From: an uncultured bacterium
GTDB lineage: Bacteria > Verrucomicrobiota > Kiritimatiellia > CAIKKV01 > CAITUY01
Assembly: GCA_903934155.1 (NCBI GenBank)
Contig: CAIZMS010000276.1
Coordinates: 1-8,239, forward strand
Length of the DNA: 8,239 bases
Reading direction: 5' to 3'
The translations under genes were made by a program, and so were the position numbers. The notes beneath the pieces are model-generated. The model made no database searches, had not been told where the DNA came from, and saw only the letters and a program-made list of their open reading frames with translations. Of the stretch, positions 1 to 5,770 are shown piece by piece. Position 1 is the stretch's first letter; every line of letters starts with the position of its first letter.

Positions 1-1
1 G

Positions 2-247
2 TCGTTCCCCAGTGAAATGGCCCAGAACTTCTGGCTGGCCTCATTCGCCTTCCTGACCTGCCTGGTCCTGACCACCGTCATCTCACTGGTCACGAAACAG
101 ACGAAGACCGATTCGGAACTGACCGGCTTGGTATACTCCCTGACGCCACGAATCAAGTCGGCGGATGAAGTCTGGTATATGCGTCCCGGAATTCAGGCTA
201 TACTCCTGCTGGCCGTGTGCCTTGTGCTTAACATTATCTTCTTCTAA
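2..247 (+). CDS. Sodium:solute symporter (SSS family), C-terminal end, partial
   Basis: Only the last 81 codons are present; the frame is open to the left edge, so the ATG at 17 is most likely internal. The visible part has a hydrophobic helix (about residues 10-30), a polar stretch holding the motif ELTGLVYSLTP, and a final hydrophobic helix ending at the C-terminus (IQAILLLAVCLVLNIIFF). The L-x-GLVY-x-LTP stretch followed by one last helix is, from memory, characteristic of the C-terminal end of many SSS (SLC5-like) sodium-coupled symporters. Such proteins bring sugars, uronic acids, amino acids or similar solutes in with sodium across the inner membrane. The substrate cannot be read from this fragment. 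The close downstream galactokinase-family gene suggests a sugar-like solute. Family assignment is fairly secure, substrate is not. Confidence 0.75.
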   Translation, partial: SFPSEMAQNFWLASFAFLTCLVLTTVISLVTKQTKTDSELTGLVYSLTPRIKSADEVWYMRPGIQAILLLAVCLVLNIIFF

Positions 248-252
248 ACCTG

Positions 253-258
253 AAAGGA
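253..258 (+). promoter_or_regulatory. Ribosome binding site for the 69-residue membrane protein
   Basis: AAAGGA stands 7 bases before the ATG at 266, inside the 18-bp gap after the symporter stop. It is the best evidence that this very short reading frame is translated and fixes its start. Confidence 0.7.
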
Positions 259-265
259 ACAAACC

Positions 266-475
266 ATGACACTCGATATCTGTTGGCCGATCGGACTGAT
301 GTTCTCCCTCGTGGGCGCTATGTTGACCGTTTTCGGGCTCGTCACCCGTGCTTCCGAGGAGATGTACAAGCGTTCCCTCGACATCAACATCAACCTCTGG
401 TGGGGCTTGATCCTGCTCGCCTTCGGTGGCCTGATGCTGTTTAACGCCTGGAAAAACTCCAAAAAGGTGAAGTAA
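266..475 (+). CDS. Small two-helix membrane protein, putative symporter-associated subunit
   Basis: A 69-residue protein with two hydrophobic segments, about residues 7-27 and 44-62, joined by a short polar loop (residues 28-43, RASEEMYKRSLDININ) and ending in a lysine-rich tail (KNSKKVK). No signal peptidase site is evident, so it is expected to sit in the inner membrane as a hairpin. It is real on several grounds: a good AAAGGA site 7 bases upstream, 18 bp from the symporter, and a 1-bp gap to the kinase gene whose own ribosome binding site lies in its last codons. I cannot assign a named family from sequence alone. I recall similar short proteins beside SSS symporters in other bacteria, and small subunits are known for some sodium-coupled transporters, so a role as accessory or stability subunit of the symporter is inferred, not shown. 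Confidence 0.75.
   Translation: MTLDICWPIGLMFSLVGAMLTVFGLVTRASEEMYKRSLDININLWWGLILLAFGGLMLFNAWKNSKKVK
465..470 (+). promoter_or_regulatory. Ribosome binding site for the kinase gene, inside the upstream gene
   Basis: AGGTGA ends 6 bases before the ATG at 477 and lies in the last codons of the small membrane protein gene. The stop TAA (473-475) and the next ATG are separated by one base. This arrangement favours translational coupling. Confidence 0.65.
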
Positions 476-476
476 T

Positions 477-1721
477 ATGAAAGCCGCACTCTATGACCTG
501 ACAATCCGGACTGACCTGGTCCGGATCGCGAAACAAAAACGACTGAATGTCACCGGCGGAACAATCCGCCGGACTTCCTCGCGTTTCTGCCTCGGCGTAG
601 AGCACGGCGATTACAATGGCACCGAGTTATTCGGTGTCGGAACAGACCGGTTTATCTGGATGGCCTACAAGCCGAATGGAACTAACCGATTCAGGCTTTA
701 TAGCGACAACTTTCCCGGCGATGGAGTCATCGAATTCCAATCGGGGAAGATTCCCCCGCCCCGCCACAAATCAACCGCCGACACCTGGGCCCGGTTCGCC
801 TATGGGTGCGACCATATCCTGCGCAAAGCGGGATTTGAACTGAAAACGGGATTTGATGCGGTCCTGATCGGCAATATCCCCGGCGGCGGCATGTCCCGGT
901 CCGCCTCGCTCACGCTGAACCTCCTGTTGACCATGATGGAAGTCAACGGGATCAAGCTCGGCAAGAACCCGATGCAGATCATCGATCTGGCCCAGGCTGT
1001 TGAAAACGAATACATCGGCTCACCCTGCGGCCAGCTTGACCAGATCATGATCTATTTCGCCAAAGCCGGCATGGGCACTCATTACGACCCCAAAACCCGT
1101 GCCATCAAGTACATCCCGCTGGGCCAAGGGGCCCCGGATTTCCGCATCGTGAGCCTCGACACGGCCACAGTGCGGCCGGGCTTGGAGAAATCCACCTATC
1201 GGCTGCGCCGGGCAGAATGCGATAAGTTCGCCGCATTAGCTGGAAAGAAATTCGGCTTCACAATGCTGGCCGATGTTCGTGATGAAAAGCTTTATCAGAA
1301 AATCCTGGCGGCATTCGGGAAGAGCCATCCGGATCATTGTGACCGACTGACCTACATCTACGGGGCCCAGAAACGCTTCTACAAGATGCTCAAGGCCTGG
1401 CGATCCGGGGATATTGAGACCGTGGGTGCGATTTTTCGCGAGGATGGACTCGGCCTGCGCGACCAATACAAAATTTCAGGCCCCGAACTCGAAACCATGT
1501 GCGACATCGCCCGCACGATTCCGGGCGTTTACGGCGAGCGTATGCTGGGTGGAGGCGATAAAGGCGCCGCAGGCGCCCTTGTGGCCGCCAAAAGCGTCAA
1601 GGCGCTTCAGGACGCCGTGGCCATTGCCTATCCCCGCAGTGTCCCGGCCCTGGCCCGAAAATTTGCGGTGCATGCCTTGAAGGTGGTTGACGGAGTGACG
1701 GTGTTCGACGGCCTGCTTTAA
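477..1721 (+). CDS. Galactokinase-family GHMP sugar kinase, divergent
   Basis: A 414-residue cytoplasmic kinase of the GHMP superfamily, expected to phosphorylate a sugar with ATP. The N-terminal substrate motif is recognisable as GVEHGDYNG (residues 40-48); R36, E42, H43 and D45 match the sugar-binding Arg, Glu, His and Asp of galactokinase. The ATP loop is NIPGGGMSRSASL (133-145), which differs from the usual P-x-G-S-G-L-S-S-S-A by an apparent one-residue deletion and a Ser to Arg change. VENEYIGSPCGQLDQ (175-189) carries the catalytic Asp equivalent, D188. The C-terminal motif is GERMLGGGDKGAAGALV (353-369), where galactokinases have M-T-G-G-G-F-G-G-C. SGPELETMCDIA (334-345) is also galactokinase-like. 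Length is slightly above the usual 350-390. It follows a symporter and a small membrane protein, so uptake then phosphorylation of one substrate is likely. No galT, galE or mutarotase is in view; the substrate could be galactose, a uronic acid or another sugar, so no gene symbol is given. Confidence 0.8.
   Translation: MKAALYDLTIRTDLVRIAKQKRLNVTGGTIRRTSSRFCLGVEHGDYNGTELFGVGTDRFIWMAYKPNGTNRFRLYSDNFPGDGVIEFQSGKIPPPRHKSTADTWARFAYGCDHILRKAGFELKTGFDAVLIGNIPGGGMSRSASLTLNLLLTMMEVNGIKLGKNPMQIIDLAQAVENEYIGSPCGQLDQIMIYFAKAGMGTHYDPKTRAIKYIPLGQGAPDFRIVSLDTATVRPGLEKSTYRLRRAECDKFAALAGKKFGFTMLADVRDEKLYQKILAAFGKSHPDHCDRLTYIYGAQKRFYKMLKAWRSGDIETVGAIFREDGLGLRDQYKISGPELETMCDIARTIPGVYGERMLGGGDKGAAGALVAAKSVKALQDAVAIAYPRSVPALARKFAVHALKVVDGVTVFDGLL
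504..526 (+). repeat. Perfect 8-bp inverted repeat (stem-loop) in 5' end of kinase gene
   Basis: ATCCGGAC at 504-511 and GTCCGGAT at 519-526 are exact reverse complements around the 7-base loop TGACCTG. It falls about 27 bases after the start codon and encodes part of the N-terminus (IRTDLVRI). It could form an mRNA hairpin in the early coding region, or be a coincidence of codon use. Confidence 0.45.
553..572 (+). repeat. Perfect GC-rich 8-bp inverted repeat (stem-loop) in kinase gene
   Basis: CCGGCGGA at 553-560 and TCCGCCGG at 565-572 are exact reverse complements around the loop ACAA. Seven of the eight pairs are G-C, so as RNA this would be a stable hairpin. It lies 26 bases after the preceding inverted repeat and is not followed by a T-run, so it is not a standard terminator. 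Confidence 0.5.
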
Positions 1722-2713
1722 ATCAGCCAATGGCTGATGAAAACAAGCCCTGGAACGGTCACCAGACTGACCAGGGTTGAGCCGAAAATGGAACTGGCGC
1801 TCAACGCCCCGTCCCCATCGAACCTTTCCGCGAAGAGAGCACAACTGATCGCGACCGGCATGGAAACAACCACCACCGCTGAAATAAATTCCGCTTCAGT
1901 CAGGCTGGCCCCCGTTACCATCATGGCCCCCTTCAAAAAGAAAATCGCGAGCACGGGAGCCACCAGCAGTCTGGCGGTTGTTACGCCGGCCAACGGCCGC
2001 CATTGAAAATCACTCGTCTTGACCATAGCCCCCAGTTGGGCGCCAGTCGCCAACAGTGACAAGGGAATTGTCAAATCCCCGATCATTTTCAGGGTTCCCA
2101 TGATGCCATCCCCGAAAATCCAAAGACCTGAACTCGATTGAGAATGGCCCAGTCTGGCCGCACCCGGGAAAAAGAGTGCCACAGCGGCGCCGCCCAATGT
2201 GGCCCAAATCCCGACATTCCCGAGAAGCGTACGCCACACCGATAGACCCAGCTTGCCGCCCTGAAGAAGCCTGATGCCGAATGACCAAAGAACAAACTGT
2301 GCCCCGAAATTATAGAGCAGGACAAACCGCACTCCATCGCCGCCGTAAAGATCCTCGACAATGGGGAGTGGCAAGAAAACCCAGTTTGGAATCGCCACCA
2401 GAAAGGTGAAGGTTCGGCGACTCACGGGATTCAATCCGAAAAAAGCCCCACCCAAACGCCCCGCCCAAGCGGCCAGAACAATGCTGACCAGGGCGAACAG
2501 CGGGATCCACCAACCCCGGCTCAAGGCGGCAGGATTAACCGTCCCGATCATTTGCACAATGATCAGGCAGGGAAAAGTCAGCTGAACCACAAGGATGCCC
2601 AGAGCCTTCGTCAAGGCAGGAGTCATGTAATCACGGCGGGACGCCCACCACCCCACCACCATCACCATGAACATGACGGCGATCTTCAGGAACACAATCT
2701 GACTTTGATGCAT
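1718..2713 (-). CDS. AEC (auxin efflux carrier) family transporter
   Basis: A 331-residue polytopic membrane protein with about ten hydrophobic helices, near residues 5-24, 37-58, 68-93, 103-123, 130-150, 164-185, 209-228, 245-266, 275-296 and 306-328. This is the five-plus-five layout of the AEC family. Family-like landmarks are the asparagine-proline rich AIPNWVFLPLPI in helix 4 (107-118) and MIGDLTIPLSLLATGAQLG before and in helix 7 (210-228). Bacterial members move small organic acids such as malate or malonate, or unknown compounds; direction and substrate cannot be told here. Its ATG lies 4 bp after the dxs stop with the ribosome binding site inside dxs, so it is the second gene of a dxs operon. 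Its stop codon overlaps that of the convergent kinase gene by four bases. Family assignment is good; a link to isoprenoid precursors is only suggested by position. Confidence 0.82.
   Translation of the reverse strand: MHQSQIVFLKIAVMFMVMVVGWWASRRDYMTPALTKALGILVVQLTFPCLIIVQMIGTVNPAALSRGWWIPLFALVSIVLAAWAGRLGGAFFGLNPVSRRTFTFLVAIPNWVFLPLPIVEDLYGGDGVRFVLLYNFGAQFVLWSFGIRLLQGGKLGLSVWRTLLGNVGIWATLGGAAVALFFPGAARLGHSQSSSGLWIFGDGIMGTLKMIGDLTIPLSLLATGAQLGAMVKTSDFQWRPLAGVTTARLLVAPVLAIFFLKGAMMVTGASLTEAEFISAVVVVSMPVAISCALFAERFDGDGALSASSIFGSTLVSLVTVPGLVFISHWLI
1722..1738. terminator. Hairpin at convergent gene junction, possible weak bidirectional terminator
   Basis: ATCAGCC, loop AAT, GGCTGAT forms a perfect 7-bp stem starting one base after the kinase stop codon. 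On the minus strand it is made of the last codons of the AEC transporter (encoding ISHWLI in part). No long U-run follows on either side: the minus strand reads TTTAAAG and the plus strand GAAAAC. It is therefore a weak intrinsic terminator at best, but it is the only candidate for ending the two convergent transcripts. Confidence 0.35.
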
Positions 2714-2717
2714 CCTG

Positions 2718-2724
2718 TCACCTC
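2718..2724 (-). promoter_or_regulatory. Ribosome binding site for AEC transporter overlapping dxs stop
   Basis: On the minus strand GAGGTGA lies 4 bases before the transporter ATG (2713-2711). Its last three bases are the TGA stop of dxs. Ribosomes finishing dxs are thus placed to restart, which implies translational coupling. Confidence 0.65.
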
Positions 2725-4589
2725 ACGAGCGCGTTAACAACCCGATCCGCGACCGCATCGGGAGTGAGGCCATATTTTTCCATGAGAATGGACGGGGCTC
2801 CCTGGGGCACAAACTCGGCAGGCCATCCGTTTCGGATGACACGTCCTTGATAGCCCTCATCCAAAAGCGTTTCTGCGATACCCGATCCAAAACCGCCCGA
2901 AGCCACGCCATTTTCAATCGTCACAAAGGCGCGAGCCAGACGGCTCTGGGACAGGATCATTTCCGTATCCAGCGGGGCGGCGAAACGACCGTTCACCACA
3001 CCGACGGAATACCCCTTTGTAACCAGTCGATCCGCTGTGGCAATAGCCAGGGGCAACATATCCCCAAGCGCCCAGATCTGAATCTCCCACCCTGCTCGCA
3101 GCACATGCGCCCGGCCCCATGGAATTTCCTCGAAGGACTCAGGCGACACAAAACCCGGGCAAGTTCCCCGTGGGTAGCGGATCACGACAGGGCGCTTCCA
3201 TAAAAGCGCAGAGTAAAGCATATGCGCCAGTTCAGCCCCGTCCGCCGGCTGCATCATTGTCAGATTCGGAAAACTGCGCATCATCGCCAGATCGAAAATA
3301 CCGTGATGGGTTGGACCGTCATCCCCCACAATGCCCGCCCGATCCAGACAAATCACAACAGGCAAATTCTGCAGGCACACATCATGCAGGATGTAATCCA
3401 TCGCACGCTGGGAAAAGGTTGAATAGACCGCAAAAACCGGACTCATCCCCTGGGTTGCCAATCCTGCGGCAAAGACAACCGCGTGCTCCTCCGAGATCCC
3501 CACATCATGAAAGCGGGTCGGGAAACGGGCCGAAAAGGAGGACAATCCCGTCCCCGACTGCATCGCCGCCGTGATCGCCACGAGGGACGGGTCACGGGCG
3601 GCCAGCCGCTCCAAAGTGCTCCCGAAAACCTGAGAGTAGGTCGGCGCAGTGGAGGGCGCAGAGGGCAGACCGGACGCGATGTCAAACGAGCCGATACCAT
3701 GCCAGCTTTCAGGACACTTCTCGGCATACTTGTAACCACGCCCCTTTTGAGTGGAAACATGCAAAAGCACGGGCGCGGCATCATCTCTCGCAATCTCCAG
3801 CGCGGCAATCAAACGGGGGATATCGTGTCCATCAATCGGCCCGATATACCGGAACCCGAATTCTTCAAACATGACACTCTTCAGGAAAAGATTTTTGATG
3901 GACTCCTCGAGGCGGTAATAAATGCGGCGCAATGTATTTGATTGTCCTGACAGTCGCTTGACCACGCCCTCAATGGAATGCTTCCACCGGTTATAGCGCG
4001 GATTCGCAAGCAGTTCGCCCAGATATTTCGACACCGCACCGACATTCGCTGAAATGGACATCTCGTTGTCGTTCAGGATCACAATCAGACGTTTGGCGGA
4101 GGCTTCAACGTTATTCAGTGCTTCAAACGACACCCCGCACGCCAGGGAGGCATCACCCACAACCGCCACAATGTGTTCATGCCCCCCTTTTTCATCCCGT
4201 GCAGCCGCCATACCCAGTGCCGCAGAAAGGGCCGTACCGGAATGCCCTGCCCCAAAGGCATCGTAAAGGCTCTCCTTGCGGCTCAGGAACCCGGAAATCC
4301 CGCCATATTGACGAAGCGTGGCGAAACGATCCTTCCGGCCTGTCAGAATCTTGTATGCATAGGCCTGATGGCTGACATCAAAAAGGATCTTGTCCGCAGG
4401 CGGGCTGAATACTCTCAACAAGGCAATCGTCAGTTCCACCGTGCCGAGATTAGACGCCAAATGCCCGCCAGTCTTGCTGACAGTGTCGATGATCAGCGCC
4501 CGGATGTCCTCCGATAGTTGATTCAAGTCCCCCTGCGCCAGGCTCTTGAGATCCGCCGGTTCATTCACTATTTCAAGCACGCTGCTCAT
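2718..4589 (-). CDS. dxs: 1-deoxy-D-xylulose-5-phosphate synthase
   Basis: A 623-residue thiamine-diphosphate enzyme, close to the 620 residues of E. coli DXS. It condenses pyruvate with glyceraldehyde 3-phosphate to give 1-deoxy-D-xylulose 5-phosphate, the first step of the MEP isoprenoid pathway and a source for thiamine and pyridoxal. Landmarks in order: GHLASNLGTVE (42-52, with H43), DVSHQAY (71-77, H74), the thiamine/Mg motif GDASLACG (145-152) to ILNDNEMSIS (171-180), GFRYIGPIDGHD (245-256), KGRGY (282-286), ISEEHAVVFAAGLA (365-378, catalytic Glu E367), YSTFSQRAMD (389-398, R395), DRAGIVGDDGPTHHG (416-430, D424 and H428) and RYPRG (471-475). The first thiamine motif is GDA where most DXS have GDG; the metal-binding D146 and N175 are kept, so activity is expected. 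The start is supported by AGGA at 4601-4598, 8 bases upstream. It is the first gene of a two-gene operon with the AEC transporter. Confidence 0.96.
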   Translation of the reverse strand: MSSVLEIVNEPADLKSLAQGDLNQLSEDIRALIIDTVSKTGGHLASNLGTVELTIALLRVFSPPADKILFDVSHQAYAYKILTGRKDRFATLRQYGGISGFLSRKESLYDAFGAGHSGTALSAALGMAAARDEKGGHEHIVAVVGDASLACGVSFEALNNVEASAKRLIVILNDNEMSISANVGAVSKYLGELLANPRYNRWKHSIEGVVKRLSGQSNTLRRIYYRLEESIKNLFLKSVMFEEFGFRYIGPIDGHDIPRLIAALEIARDDAAPVLLHVSTQKGRGYKYAEKCPESWHGIGSFDIASGLPSAPSTAPTYSQVFGSTLERLAARDPSLVAITAAMQSGTGLSSFSARFPTRFHDVGISEEHAVVFAAGLATQGMSPVFAVYSTFSQRAMDYILHDVCLQNLPVVICLDRAGIVGDDGPTHHGIFDLAMMRSFPNLTMMQPADGAELAHMLYSALLWKRPVVIRYPRGTCPGFVSPESFEEIPWGRAHVLRAGWEIQIWALGDMLPLAIATADRLVTKGYSVGVVNGRFAAPLDTEMILSQSRLARAFVTIENGVASGGFGSGIAETLLDEGYQGRVIRNGWPAEFVPQGAPSILMEKYGLTPDAVADRVVNALVR

Positions 4590-4683
4590 CGTGTCAGTCC
4601 TATCCCCCTACTCCTCTTTTGAAGAAGTCGTTTCAAGTTAGGGCAAGACACCACGGGAGTCAAGACGAGGCATAGCATTCCAG
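4590..4683. other. Divergent intergenic region between dxs and the radical SAM gene
   Basis: This 94-bp gap is the only one above 20 bp in the window. It must hold the control signals of both divergent transcripts. A candidate dxs promoter and the dxs ribosome binding site (AGGA, 4601-4598 on the minus strand) are visible. I see no convincing promoter toward the radical SAM gene, no operator with long dyad symmetry and no riboswitch-like structure. Confidence 0.6.
4635..4663 (-). promoter_or_regulatory. Putative sigma-70-type promoter for dxs
   Basis: On the minus strand TTGACT (4663-4658) matches the -35 consensus in five of six bases. A 17-bp spacer leads to TAACTT (4640-4635), a weak -10 with three of six matches including the first TA and last T. 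Transcription would start near 4628, leaving a leader of about 40 bases before the dxs ATG. Spacing is ideal, but the -10 is poor and a bacterium outside Proteobacteria may use other consensus details. Confidence 0.4.
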
Positions 4684-5769
4684 ATGAGGATTGTGGATTC
4701 GGCCCGTCTTTGTTTTAATACACGGCCTGAACTGGAATGTTTTATGCAACGATTATCCAAAACACTCAAAATGGGGCGCATTTTTCTGGATTACCGGCGC
4801 CGCTCCCCCCTCGTTGCCACCATGCCGATCCGACTGTGGGTGGAAAGCACAAGCATCTGCAACCTGAAATGCGTGATGTGCCCAAACAAGGACATGAGCG
4901 ACGCCGAAAAGGGAATCATGTCACTGGACTTGTTCCAAAAAATCGTAAGCGAAGTCAAAGGCTACTGTAGCGACCTCTATTTACATCACCGGGGCGAGCC
5001 GTTTGTCAATCCAGCCCTGTTCGATATGATCAAGGTAGCCAAGGCCGCCGGCATCAACACCCGGTTTCACTCGAACGGATCCATCATGACCGAGGAGCGT
5101 GCCCGGAAACTTCTGGAAGCCGGTCCTGATCTGGTGTCCTTTTCCGTGGATGGATTCGACAAAGTTCCCTATGAACGGGTCCGTGTGGGAGCCACTTTTG
5201 AAAAAACGCTGGAGAATATTTTCAGGCTTCTAAGCCTGCGCCGTGAGATGGGATTGAAAAAGCCTTATATTGTCATCGAAAAGATCACCTTTAAAAATGA
5301 TCCCGCCCCCGCCAATCCAGAAGCCGTCTCAGCCCTCAAACGGCGCTTTGAGGAAGCCGGCGTGGATGAAATCATCGAAAAAGTGGAATACACATGGGCC
5401 GAGGACAAGGCGCCTGAATTGGCTGCCCCCCCGTGCAAGATGGTCTGTACCTTCCCCTGGTATGCGGCGGTCATCTGTTGGGACGGCACCGTGACTCCCT
5501 GCCCGCAGGATTTCTTTGCAAAAATGAATATGGGCAATGTCAACCAGTCATCCCTCCGGGACATCTGGAATGGTCCGGCTTACCAGACCCTCAGGCGGAA
5601 ACTGGCAGGCGATCTTCACTCCCTGCCCCTTTGCCATAAATGCGACCGGCTCCGGAGGAAAACTGTCGGCGGGATCCCCCTGCAATATATGTTCACATTC
5701 CTAACGGATCATCTGGTCGGCTACAATCGATGGCTCCGGAAATTGATCGGCACCTCAGAGTGGAACTAA
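4684..5769 (+). CDS. Radical SAM protein with SPASM-like C-terminal domain
   Basis: A 361-residue enzyme that should cleave S-adenosylmethionine with a 4Fe-4S cluster to start radical chemistry. The cluster motif is CNLKCVMC (C59, C63, C66), the standard C-x3-C-x2-C. LHHRGEP (100-106) is the strand-2 motif corresponding to GGEP, and VSFSVDG (151-157) is a typical later barrel strand. The C-terminal part has C251 and C255, then C255-x12-G268-x4-C273, which fits the SPASM signature C-x9-15-G-x4-C, and ends with CHKC (317-320), so auxiliary Fe-S cluster(s) are likely. Substrate is unknown. The glycosyltransferase starting one base after its stop suggests work on a glycan, lipid or related conjugate. 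The start is uncertain: the ATG at 4684 has only a distant GACGAGG (13 bases away), whereas an ATG at 4744 has GGA 7 bases upstream; both keep the whole domain. No clear plus-strand promoter was seen. Confidence 0.88.
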   Translation: MRIVDSARLCFNTRPELECFMQRLSKTLKMGRIFLDYRRRSPLVATMPIRLWVESTSICNLKCVMCPNKDMSDAEKGIMSLDLFQKIVSEVKGYCSDLYLHHRGEPFVNPALFDMIKVAKAAGINTRFHSNGSIMTEERARKLLEAGPDLVSFSVDGFDKVPYERVRVGATFEKTLENIFRLLSLRREMGLKKPYIVIEKITFKNDPAPANPEAVSALKRRFEEAGVDEIIEKVEYTWAEDKAPELAAPPCKMVCTFPWYAAVICWDGTVTPCPQDFFAKMNMGNVNQSSLRDIWNGPAYQTLRRKLAGDLHSLPLCHKCDRLRRKTVGGIPLQYMFTFLTDHLVGYNRWLRKLIGTSEWN

Positions 5770-5770
5770 G

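Noticed and set aside
1476..1844. A 122-codon minus-strand frame across the convergent junction
   Set aside because: It is antisense to the conserved C-terminal motif of the kinase and shows no recognisable features, so it is a shadow.
2552..2737. Short plus-strand frame with a histidine run (PPPHHHHHEHDGD)
   Set aside because: It is the reverse strand of ATG, GTG and TGG codons in the first membrane helix of the AEC transporter; the run reflects Met, Val and Trp codons, not a metal-binding protein.
3119..3941. Long plus-strand open frames of about 150 codons opposite dxs
   Set aside because: They lie wholly antisense to a secure dxs, have proline- and arginine-rich composition typical of shadow frames in GC-rich DNA, and show no domain.
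4619..4636. TTGAA and TTCAA inverted repeat in the intergenic gap
   Set aside because: A 5-bp arm with an 8-bp spacer is expected often by chance and does not match an operator I know, although it lies near the putative dxs start of transcription.
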